DNA from: Cruorifilaria tuberocauda
Lineage: Eukaryota > Nematoda > Chromadorea > Rhabditida > Onchocercidae
Direction: 5' to 3'
NCBI GenBank assembly: GCA_013365365.1
Contig: JABVXU010000110.1
Location: 62,001-126,000, forward strand
DNA: 64,000 nt
The position numbers were made by a program, and so were the translations under genes. The notes below the pieces were generated by a model. It was not told the DNA's origin. It saw only the letters and a program-made list of their open reading frames with translations, and did no database searches. Below are positions 27,601 to 38,386 of this stretch, in pieces (the stretch's first letter is position 1; every line of letters begins with the position of its first letter).

Positions 27601-27719
27601 AAATATGCCATTTAACATACCTGCACAGAAATTGATACAGCAATAGACACGGCTACAATTCGCGCCCATGGTTGTACAAAAATGTTGGTAACGGATGACA
27701 TTTTAGACATTTCCAGCAT
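24665..27719 (-). CDS. fic-1: ER protein adenylyltransferase FICD/FIC-1
   Basis: Fic-domain enzyme that AMPylates and de-AMPylates the ER Hsp70 BiP (HSP-3/HSP-4 in C. elegans), tuning chaperone activity to ER load. Ten exons in phase: 27621-27719, 27319-27446, 26899-27097, 26490-26647, 26123-26320, 25916-26045, 25694-25768, 25309-25446, 24907-25110, 24665-24772; 478 aa (human 458, C. elegans ~508). A hydrophobic stretch near residues 21-33 ([13 protein letters not shown]) is the type II ER anchor. TPR-like helices follow ([37 protein letters not shown]). The inhibitory helix motif TVAIEGN carries Glu251. The Fic core HPFIDGNGR starts at catalytic His379, with Asn385 and Arg387 intact. Auto-inhibition and catalysis therefore both look preserved. 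A GTAG acceptor at about 27734 upstream of the ATG may be the spliced-leader site. An in-frame Met four codons on (M4) or M7 could also serve as start. Confidence 0.95.
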
Positions 27720-28574
27720 TTAGAGGTTGACACCTACAATGGTAATCACTTTCCATTGACGACAGTGAGATAATGGAAAAAAAACAAGAGATGGAGGAGA
27801 AAAAGAGAAGAAAAAAAGTAAAAAAGGATATATCAGTCAAAACAATCAATCAAAATAAAAATACATATCTAACTGTAATATATTTCAATTACTTAATCAG
27901 TTATTCCATTTAAAGTTACCATCTAAGCAATACTTTTTTTATGTTTTATTTTTATGCATTCTTATAATGTTTTTTTACGTATCGACAGATACCCATCTAA
28001 TTATTGTATTTGATCGCTATGAACATGGTCAAAGATCGAAGCATGCAAATCAAAATTCTATAAACATTTAATGTTGATTGCCTTAATGATTTTCTCAAAT
28101 TATGACGAAATAAAAACCACAACCCCGCTTACCTTATTTTATTGGATGATTAGTGATTAAAATGTAAAACTGTAAAGATTCAAAGAGACGACCATTTGAT
28201 GGTGAACTCAAAATTTCCATTTTTTTTCTGCAAGCATTAAAATTAATTTCAACTTAAAATGAAAATTTATACTGTACGTTTTACAATAAATAAATCCCGA
28301 AACTTTTAACCAGCAATTTTCAACAAAACATAAAGCAAATTGTAAAAGAATTCAGAATATTCTATTGTGATTCACAACACCACATTCTGCCCCCTTTGAC
28401 TAACGTGATTCACGTGATTAAGTTTTACATCTAACTGCTCAAAATCTCTTCAAATTTTGTAATATTTTCTAATAGAATGCTTAATGTATATAGCGAAACG
28501 ACATGTTATTTCTATTAGGCTAAGAGTTATCTAGCTAACAGAATTTCTCTTCTCTCTTTCATAACAAATCATGC

Positions 28575-28635
28575 AAGAGAAAGGGACAGAGGGAGACGGG
28601 GAGAGAGAGAGAAAAAAGGAGAGAGAAAGAAAGAT
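28575..28635. repeat. purine-rich (GA)n tract
   Basis: Run of GAGA/GGGA/AAGA about 300 bases before the CA microsatellite, in the shared upstream region of fic-1 and lgg-2. Confidence 0.85.
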
Positions 28636-28912
28636 GGTATAGGCGTCGCAAAATATTGCAATAGGAACTCATGTTACGATGCATAACGCGTTGTTCGTGT
28701 TCATATGTGGTGCTGTGTTTACGTGGCCGCGTGGGCGGGTGCGTGTTTGTACACTTATTACACGCATAATTATATATCTGCAGTGGAACTCGTTTACTGG
28801 GTAGAAAGAGACAAGCAATACATTTTTGGTGGACGGATTACAGGAAAATGGAAGAAAATGTCGTGATAGATTGGGAATAGTACACATTTTTTTGGTTGTA
28901 AACTATTTGGTG

Positions 28913-29264
<352 letters not shown>

Positions 29265-29657
29265 CGTATATACACATCCATACATCCATACATAGTGACA
29301 CACGCATATGGACGGTGATACAGATAATTCGAGGCAAGAAGAGTATCATGGGAAAATTCTGAGTTATAAATTTCATCATTCATCGTTTCGTTCTTCGTAT
29401 TTTTCGCTAATGTTTGCATTCGCAGATATTTTTGTATAGAATTAGATGTGTAGATGATAGATATTATGTACTTGTTTGTATTTTTGTGATAATTATGCTG
29501 CATACTGTTATAAATAGCAATGCAGAGAAGAGGGGAAAAAAAAAGTTAATGAAATGATCTGTAGAACGGAATAAAAGTTGGTGGTAAAATACGAACCTAA
29601 TAGGATTGACAGTGGAGGAAAGGGTGCGTACCTTGGACAGCGGAAGTACTGGAAAAG

Positions 29658-30710
29658 ATGTCATTTAGTGGATATGTACCGACATTCAAGGAACGACATT
29701 CATTTGGTATGTTATTTTTCTCTCCTTTTTTTTTGTTTCATATATAGAAGAATTATTGTTTTGTTTTAATGAGAAACGTGAATTGATGGGAAGAGGAAGA
29801 GATACGATATTGGTTCGATTTCACAACTTCGAAATAAACTATTAAGATAAGGTGGTATTTGTACACTCACTTCTTTGAAATTTATCTATTATTATGAATT
29901 CTCAGAATGGTAGGTTTTAATTTACCGCTCATTTACAGCTGATAAAATCTGTGTCCTAATGTAACAAATGTAGTCGAGTGATTTTATTATTTCAGCAGCA
30001 CGTGCAAAAGATGCAGCAGAAGCACGACAACAGCAGCCAAACAAGTTCCCAGTTGTCATTGAGCGATTTGAAGGAGAGAAGTATTTGCCACTTCTAGATC
30101 GATGCAAATTTCTGGTACCAGACCACATAACAATTGCTGAATTGATGCAGATTGTGAGAAGGTTTGCTCGTTGGTTTTTTGTATGTATTTCGATCCTTCT
30201 TGCTGCTGATTGTCTGCAGGAAGTTCATATATTGTTGATGGTCAATAACTTTTAAGTTGGTTTGTTTGGGTACATTTGCTTTATGTTGGTCTTTTCATTT
30301 TATCCAAATCTGTCACCGTAAGCTCCTCTTACATTATCTGTATTAGTGATTGTTCTAAGAACAGTAAAACGAAGGAACGTCCCAGTATTCTAGAATGTAC
30401 GTCACAGCCTACTAAAATATGGAATAAAGCATAATACTCCTAATTGTCATTTCTCATAAAGTAAGGCATCAACGTGTTTTACTAATATTGTTTTGTGAAT
30501 TTTTCATGAATTTGAAATAGAATGGAGAAAATAAATTTTTTCAGACGACTGCAGCTTCATCCGGATCAAACTTTCTTTCTCTTAGTCAATGAAAAATCGA
30601 TGGTATCGAACAGTATGACTATGTACCAGTTATATCAGCAGGAAGCAGATCAGGATGGCTTTTTATACATGGTTTACACCAGTCAACCGGCATTTGGTGG
30701 TCTGAAATGA
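29658..30710 (+). CDS. lgg-2: LC3-type autophagy ubiquitin-like protein LGG-2
   Basis: ATG8 family, LC3 branch: lipidated to phosphatidylethanolamine on autophagosome membranes, recruits cargo receptors and helps fusion with lysosomes. Exons 29658-29706, 29996-30161 and 30545-30710 give 126 aa. The N-terminus [16 protein letters not shown] matches the SGIVPSFKERRPF start of C. elegans LGG-2 and is not found in the GABARAP-type LGG-1. The ubiquitin-like core has [50 protein letters not shown] and [16 protein letters not shown]. It ends FGGLK, so ATG4 cleavage is needed to expose the glycine at 123 or 124. Exon 2 begins at a tandem acceptor (TTTCAGCAG), so a form lacking one alanine is possible. 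The start was chosen because it restores the family N-terminus in phase. Confidence 0.95.
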
Positions 30711-32441
30711 GCGTAAACATCTACGCATTTATTACCTCTTCAAAATTTTTGAAGTTTTCTTCCATTTAATTTCATTTTGATACTCAACAAAGATTAATAC
30801 GTCTGTAATGCAAAACTTAGTCCTGTGCAAAAAATACTCAGTAAAGATAATGCTGTCATCATTTTTTTTCGAAAATGCATGTTGCTTTCTTGTTTTGCTT
30901 TTATTATTTCTTGTGACATAATTTCCTGCTTCCTGAATGCTGAATTTGGTTTTTATTTTGGCTTCATTTTATTATGTTGTATGGTTCATTATTCTGTAAA
31001 TTTAAAACGCTGTATAAAGTTTTTTTTTGTTTTGTAAAGTGTTCTAGACATTGCCAACGAACCAAAGGACGATTTTTCTGTTTTTAAACGAATTATTATT
31101 GAGTCTACAGATTGTTGGATCTTTCTCTATGTTTAAGAATTTTAGGTAGTATTAGGTTCAGCAGTAATCATGACAGTAATTTGAATGGTGCTTGTGTCAT
31201 TAGTTGTTTACGACGTTTCTCATTTTTACAGCGCATAAAAGCATCGTATGGATCATCTGGAAGTGAGAGATGAAAGACGTGAATACGATGCATTTGCATC
31301 TAAATTGGGATGAGGAAACTGGAATAATGCAAAAGAACGAAAATCAGAAGTAATCGGAAGTTTTGAAACAGTAAGATCGGATATACCTCACAAGATCCAT
31401 GTACCTCACAAGCTAATAAAGAGCGAAAATAATGTTTAATGAGATATATCGTTCCCGTATTCGATCAAGTATTTATTAACATAGTATCAGCAATTGACTT
31501 CCCGGAAATATAACATTATTGAAATGAATTGTAAACGGCATTTGGGTCGAGCTTTTCGCACACCAAAAGACACGTGCAGTATATGCTCATCCACATGAAA
31601 AGGTAAACATTGACCGATATAACATTGCTGTTTATCACACGTCTTTAATAGCAACCAGCAAATCTGAACAAACGAAAATATTCCAAGGTATTGATTTTTG
31701 TACTAAAGATATTACAAAAAGGTGTGACGTGTATGGGTGATGCTATCAGTAGTATTACCGAGGTCATTTTTCGATATCCAGTGGAATAGATTCTGCAATC
31801 GCAAGACGATTTTATCATCACGATAATACTTCAAAAGCATTTCAAATTACCTATAATGCGTAATTTCGCTTGTGTGATCGAATTTAACATTGATTTATTT
31901 AACGGGAGGAATTTTTGCAGTTGTACAATATTTGGTTGATGTGGTTCAAGTAAGGGAGAGTTGTTAGCGAAATAAAGAATTACCACTACTACTATTACTA
32001 CTACTACTACTACAACGGCTAATACTGGTAATAGTTAGCAGTGTGGGGAGACATGCAATAGTGGCCATTGATGACCAGTTTTGATATAATATCCAGTAGA
32101 GCTGGTTTGTATTTATTTATCTATTTAGTGAAAAAGAGGAATGACCAAAGGCAGAGGCAGCTCAGTCCATCATAGACTGTCCATCGATAAGCACTCATTC
32201 CCTCCTCTCTCCTCTCTCTCAACTAAAATACGGATCTCACGGCGAACTATATTCAATTCATCATCATTACTCTTTTAATTCATATATTTCTTATTATTAC
32301 ATTATTCCATTCGAAATTTCTGTTGGCAAAATTTTCTGATCATCAATCTTCTATTATATTATTCATAGTAAAAAGAAAAAAAAAATTTGTTCTTGGTGAA
32401 ATCATCAATCATTACATCGGTATTATTGGTTAATAATTATC
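30711..32441. other. intergenic, lgg-2 3' flank
   Basis: No supported gene. A TTTTTACAG acceptor at 31223-31231 is followed by a 21-codon frame (31248-31313, MDHLEVRDERREYDAFASKLG), discussed under findings. A CTA trinucleotide run lies at 31984-32014 and a CT-rich patch near 32201-32220. Confidence 0.5.
31984..32014. repeat. (CTA)n trinucleotide repeat
   Basis: About ten CTA/CTATTA units upstream of the astacin gene. Confidence 0.85.
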
Positions 32442-35400
32442 ATGCTCAGCATATTTCTCTCTCTCTTTCTATTTTACCAATTATCCGATCGTTCTATCGC
32501 CCTATCAGTGTTAGCGAATCATTTTATGAGAAATTACATTGAAGCTGACCGACAGAAAGTATTATTTGATGGTATGGAATTTGGAATTTAAAATAAGAAA
32601 AAAGAAAATGGATATATTAAATGAAATCAAGTCATGCTATCCGAGAAAGACCTTTAACAGATAAAGTCTAAGGCCGTCATTAAAAATTTCCGAAAATGAC
32701 ATGAATTAATTGCCATAGTAGTATTAATTTTAATGTATCTTAGTCTGAGTCTAAATTATTTTATTTCTCTTTATTACCACTTATCATGTATAATTATCAC
32801 GTTTTTCACTGAAGATAAGTAAACTTCAGATTTGGGACAGAAATATCTTCAGCCACATGATTTCACTCTTGCTGAAATTACCCCAGGTAACAAATTTCAG
32901 TTGAAAAAAATTTTTAAACTATTTTCTGAAACTTGAATAAAGCATTTATTATTACCAATTTTGAATTCGTGCTTGAGTTCTGTCATGATTTAATCGTTCC
33001 ATATATGATTTAATCGATCACAGTGCATATCCATTTTACGAATATTTAATCAATCATATGTTTTCTTTTAGTATATCTTTATATTCCTGATATCTGCAGT
33101 ATTCTCGTAATTTAATGTAATTTTGTCATTAGAACTTACATACAATTTCCTATTTGCAATTATAATTTTGCAGAGTATTTCGAAGTTTTTTTTATTCCCT
33201 GGATTTTTTTGTTCGGGCTTTCATTAACATGTTTTTATATTGATAGATAATTAAATAGTTAAATGCTTTGAAGAAAGACCTTTGCACCATAACATGTATC
33301 ATTAGAAAGAGATCTTGCTGATAAAATGAACTTTTTGACAGATTTTCTCTATTTTTTCATCATATTACTTGACGAACAAGGACTGATATTTCATAAATTT
33401 ATCCAAACTCAACCAACCATTTCTTTCATATCGAAAATTTATCTTGAGGATTCACGAGCTATTCATGTGAACTTTGCTTCATCTCTATTCTGTTGCATAC
33501 GATAATATCATTTCATCTCTTATTTACTTAATATGAATTAATTCCATAAGCATTAGAAAATAGTAAGACTCAACAACATACTTGTTCAGAAATCAGTTCA
33601 TTTTGTTTTTTTTTTTAATGTATTTAAATTGAATTGAATTCACAAAGAAAGTTTTCAGTGGAAAGGATCAGCGAGGAACAGCTAAGTTCCATTATCAATT
33701 CTCAACTCTTTGAAGGTGATATTGTGGGCATCGACTCTACGACAACAATATCGACGTTGATTTTAAGAGATGAACCACTGGATCCATATGATTATCTATT
33801 CAAAATCCCTGTATGTTTTTTTTTATTATCCGTGACAATCATTGGTAATGAAATTGTATTTGAAGTTTGAAATGTCATTATTTTTACAGTTTCATAGCGC
33901 ATTAAATTTGGCAACATACAAAAATAAGTTGTGGCCAAATGGACGAGTACCATATTTATTGGAGGAAGGAATGTCTGTGTCGTGAGTTTTTCAATTTTTT
34001 CCAAAACTAGCAATTCTAAATTTTAAATTACACAGAGTTTGGAACCATTCGAAAGCCATAAGGAATGTGTTAGAACCATTAATTTTTCGTTGTAACCGGA
34101 AACCCTCTCTGTCTTTTTTTTTTTCATTTCATCCCATCGCTTGCTAAATTTTTTATAAGATTAAAATAAGTGAATGGAACACGCTTGCAGGCAAAGGGTA
34201 GCTATCGCGCAAGCATTCGATGAATATAAAGACAAAACCTGTATAAAATTTGTACCAAAAACTGATGATGATGTCGATTATATCGTTATCAGAAGGAATA
34301 CAGCTTTCGGGTTAATTACTTTCGTTATTTTTTCATCAGCACCATTGATTAATGCATAAATTTGTCAGTTCTATCCATCTATTTATTGGAAAATGACCTA
34401 ATCTGTAGTAATATTCAGTGAAGCATTTGATCCATTCGTAAGAAAATTCCTTTGTCTTCTATAACCGTTAATATAAGCCGTTCTTGAATTCTAATCAAAA
34501 TTTGATGTTTTTAATTATTGGAAAATCGATCTAAATTAATTTAGCTGTTCGTCATATGTTGGACGATCTGGCGGCAACCAGACGGTATCCTTAGAAGTTA
34601 ACAAATGTTTTGCAAAAGGGATCATTGCGCATGAGTTGATGCATACGATTGGGTTTTTTCATGAACATTCACGTACCGATCGCGACCAATACGTAGACAT
34701 CATCGAGGAAAACATTCGACCCGGTACTCGGTACACTTAAACTTGGATCTCTCTCTTTCTCTCACCCTACTTAACTTAGTCTCATTTCCAGTTTAACTAG
34801 ATGATAATGGAGCCCAGTAAAAAGGTGAACATATTTAAAACTTATAATTTCTCCAAATTAAAAAGAATCAAGTCAAAAATCCTAACTGGTGCAAGTTTAC
34901 TTTATTTGAAATGTTTGCAACAAAATTTGATTTTTATTGAATTCTAGGGATGCTACAAAACTTTGAAAAATACCCGAAGAAAGTTATTGATTCATTAGGA
35001 ATGCCCTATGATTATGATTCGATCATGCACTATCACAGACTGGCATTTTCCAAGAATGGTCAATCAACTATTTTACCTAAAGTTAGTAATTTTTTGCAAT
35101 GGAGAGCTTATTAGCATTAGTAGCTTAAGTCTTAGTGAAATTAAACAGGAAAGTTCAATAATTGACACTATAGAATTTTTTAAAATACCTGAACAGTTAT
35201 TATATCCATATACAATTTGATCATCAGCGAAATCGGTTAAATTTTCATAATATTTCCCAAAGATATGAAATTTTAATCAAATTGCATGCTTATAGTTCCA
35301 TCGAATGCTTTATACTTAAAATTTAGGATCGACGAGTAAGAATTGGACAGCGATACAGATTGAGTGTTATTGATGTGAAAAAGATAAACAAACTTTATAA

Positions 35401-36399
35401 CTGTAATCAACCAGCCATGTCATCACTGCCACAACCAATAACAACACAGGCAACAACAATAGTAACTACTGCTGCTGCTACAGTAACCGATGAAGGAACT
35501 ATCATAACTACAACTTTGTCCACTCCTAGCACTAACGATCGATCGGAGAATACGATAGCACAGCGTCCACTTCGTCCACTTCGGACGAAAAAGCCTCTAA
35601 TCACTCGACCTGTTGTTGTGAAGGAAAGAACAAAAGTGGTCACAGGTATTTAATTTCGAAACTGGCTCGCTAAATTGATACGATTTCAAATCTTCAAAAT
35701 CCAATACATCATATTTTTTTAATATATATTTTTTTTGAATATCGCAACCAACCTGATTTTATCAAAATTCTTTCAAATGTATCTTAACGGAATAACTACT
35801 GACTGAAGTGATAAAAGACTAGTATTTTTCTGACTTAACTTTTCTTTGTCAACTCCATTATGTTCTGATTCAAAAACATTCTTTTTACTTCTTTGAGTAT
35901 TGACTTTTAAAAAATTTTGAATTCTTCTTTTGAATTGCAGTTTGTGAGGATCTGAATGCACACTGTGAAATGTGGCAACAACTTGGCCATTGCCAATATT
36001 CGCCGAAGTATATGGGTCACTATTGTAGAAAAGCATGTGGATTGTGTCCACCGAAAACAAGTTAGTATTGAAATCATAATAAGTTTTAGAATGTAGATAT
36101 AAAAATGAAATAAGTAGTAACAACGAGCTATAACTATAACTATAATTTTTTTTTTCTTCAATCAAATCTTTTTCAAGATAGAAGAATTGATGTTAAACAA
36201 TCATTTAACTAAAATTTTAGATAAAAAGAAATTAGATCGGAAAACGGAATCAACACGATGTTTGGATAAAAATTTATTCTGCAGTTATTGGGCAAGCATT
36301 GGGGAATGCAATAACGGAAGCAAATTTATGATGATATTCTGCAAACGATCTTGTAATAATTGTTCAGCAAAACAGGAAGTGCTGTACAACAATAAATGA
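32442..36399 (+). CDS. secreted astacin metalloprotease with two ShK domains (NAS family)
   Basis: Zinc endopeptidase of the M12A astacin family. Ten exons in phase: 32442-32571, 32830-32886, 33659-33810, 33890-33981, 34191-34310, 34545-34723, 34948-35081, 35327-35645, 35941-36060, 36221-36399; 493 aa. A signal peptide ([14 protein letters not shown]) leads to a propeptide with LFEGDIVGI, the FxGD switch whose Asp blocks the zinc in the zymogen. The catalytic domain has WPNGRVPY, zinc site [19 protein letters not shown] and Met-turn SIMHY. A Thr-rich linker of roughly 75 residues (many TT/TTT runs, then Arg/Pro) may be O-glycosylated. Two six-cysteine ShK domains follow in separate exons: CEDLNAHC...CRKACGLC and CLDKNLFC...CKRSCNNC. 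This is the layout of the nematode NAS subgroup with ShK domains; I cannot assign a NAS number. Such enzymes process cuticle or secreted proteins. AATAAA at 36538-36543 is a good polyadenylation signal. Confidence 0.93.
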
Positions 36400-36598
36400 A
36401 GTCAACAATCCTAATTAGGTCGTGCAATATTTATATTACCTACAACCTGTGGTACTTCCTAAAACGGGTCCATTGAATGCACTTGTGAAACTTTAATCGT
36501 GTACACACATCCATGACAATAACTTATTAATATGAAAAATAAATTTTTTTTTCCAGAAATAAAGCAAAGTCATTTTTATAATTTTTGAGATCCTTTAC

Positions 36599-36861
36599 AT
36601 ATGAGGAATTCGCATAGGAAAGAGTTTCGACATCAGATTGTCGCAATTCATATCTCCCGAGTTTTTCCTAACACCAAACTGTTTCTGTTGTATGAAAAGC
36701 CATTTCAGGAGGTAATCGGGCTTTCCCGATTCATACTACTCTAAAGGTATTTCCGGAAGATAATTTTGATATCAGATTATCCTAATTCATGTAGCCCCAA
36801 AGGCATTTCCAAAGGATGCTCCTAGCATATTCTACCAGTTCGTATCTATCTGAAATCATTC
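36599..36861. repeat. degenerate ~55-85 bp tandem repeat
   Basis: Four diverged units each ending in (G/C)ATTTCC or similar, with shared blocks such as ATATCAGATT-TC-AATTCAT and CCCCAAAGGCATTTCC. Approximate units: 36599-36668, 36669-36753, 36754-36809, 36810-36861. Confidence 0.55.
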
Positions 36862-37841
36862 CGGAGAATGTTGATCATATTAGTCACTGCTTATAGCAGC
36901 TTGTTCTCGATTGGTCTCGAGGCTGCGGAAACCAGAACTGACGTGTTGTTTTGGTAACGTTTGGGTGATTTATCTTGAAAAGTAAACTTGCTTAAGCGAT
37001 TCTTTGCCAGTTAAAGAATGTAAAAGCAAGTATGGAATAAAATATGTAAGTCGCGAGCGAGAGCCGAAATGGCGATTAGAAACGTAGTCGGGATAAGTTT
37101 GGAAGATGGATATGATGCTTGATCAGTACAGAAACGATACCTTGGCATACATGACAGAGGACTGCAAACTAGTAGCATACAAGAGAGACATATGACTGAG
37201 AAAATGATGCAGACGGTTAGTTGGGAATCATTTTGGTAGAAATATTTGAGGAAATCTGAAACCATAATAATACGAACTGCACATCTAATTAAACTCTTCA
37301 AATGCTTCAGAAATCGTGGGATTTTAAGATTGAAAAGCTTTCAATAAGTTTAAGATTTATTTAGAGCTTAACAAAAGATTAATCCCACAAAATTTTCCTT
37401 AATTTTACGTTTACCGTCCTAATCTATCGTTTTCACTTCTAATACTCTTCCTTACCATCAACTTCACGGGTATCGACCTTCGCAATCCACGTGAAATGAA
37501 ACTGTAATATGAGCAGTCTGAAAATTATTCCTGTAAAACAGCAACTGAATGCACGAAGTTTGTTCACTCTTTTTCAAACAGCAGGTCAGAGCACACTGTA
37601 ATCTGTCTGTGCGATGTGGGATAGTGCGATCTTCGTGAGTCTCAGTTTGAACACGAAATGTGGAGATGTGTTATTTCTTGTGTGTTCATAAAATGAAACG
37701 TACAAAATTTATAACGTTCAAGTATTACGTAGAATAAAATGCGTGTACGTGCAAAATGACATTTTGTAACGTTCATCTGTTAGTTTATCGTAGTTGTCTA
37801 TTAAAGTTATTACAGTTGTTCTTTTCCAACTAATTAATAAT

Positions 37842-38078
37842 AATTTAACGAATTTTCATTTTCAAAAGTGCATATAAACTTGAATTCGACGTTTTCAGTA
37901 CGTAGTATACATTTAATTAATTGGTAAAATTTAACGAATTTCTATTTTCAGAAGTAGATATAAATTAGAATCCAGCATTTTCAGTACGTAATGTATATTT
38001 AATTGATTGATAATAATTTAACAAATTTCTACTTTTAGAAGCGTCTATATTCAACGTTTTCGGTGCTTAATATACATA
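37842..38078. repeat. three-copy ~86 bp tandem repeat
   Basis: Units start at 37842, 37928 and 38015 with AATTTAACRAATTT, followed by TTTTCAGAAG and TTTTCAGTACGTA-like blocks. The third copy is truncated. It lies just upstream of the SWT1-like gene. Confidence 0.8.
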
Positions 38079-38386
38079 TATTCTTCAAAGAAGGATAAAC
38101 GGTGAGTTCAAAATTCAATCCCACAATTTTTCATTGAAATCTTTATATTTGTGAAAGTGTTTACTGATATAATGTTGTCGACATTTTTTGGCGTGCACTC
38201 GTTATCAGTTATGAAAATTTGTCTCTGTAAATTTATTTTCCATCGAATGAAGAAGGTAAAAATTTTGCAGGAAAGTATGCATCTTAATTTTCACATTTCC
38301 AATAGCTTTTTCAGTTTATTATTAATATTCGGTTGAAATTAAAGTGATGCATTCATTTTAGAGATAATCATCAGAGTGTTTCAACA

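Larger units (their letters stand above)
36400..38386. other. intergenic with degenerate tandem repeats
   Basis: About 2 kb without a supported exon. It contains two families of degenerate tandem repeats, listed separately. A minus-strand open frame at 37011-37301 has no support. A CATTTTAG acceptor at 38354-38361, 26 bases before the next ATG, is a candidate spliced-leader site. Confidence 0.55.

Noticed and set aside
37011..37301. Minus-strand 96-codon frame rich in Cys/Leu/Ile
   Set aside because: No partner exons, no family resemblance, sits between repeat arrays.
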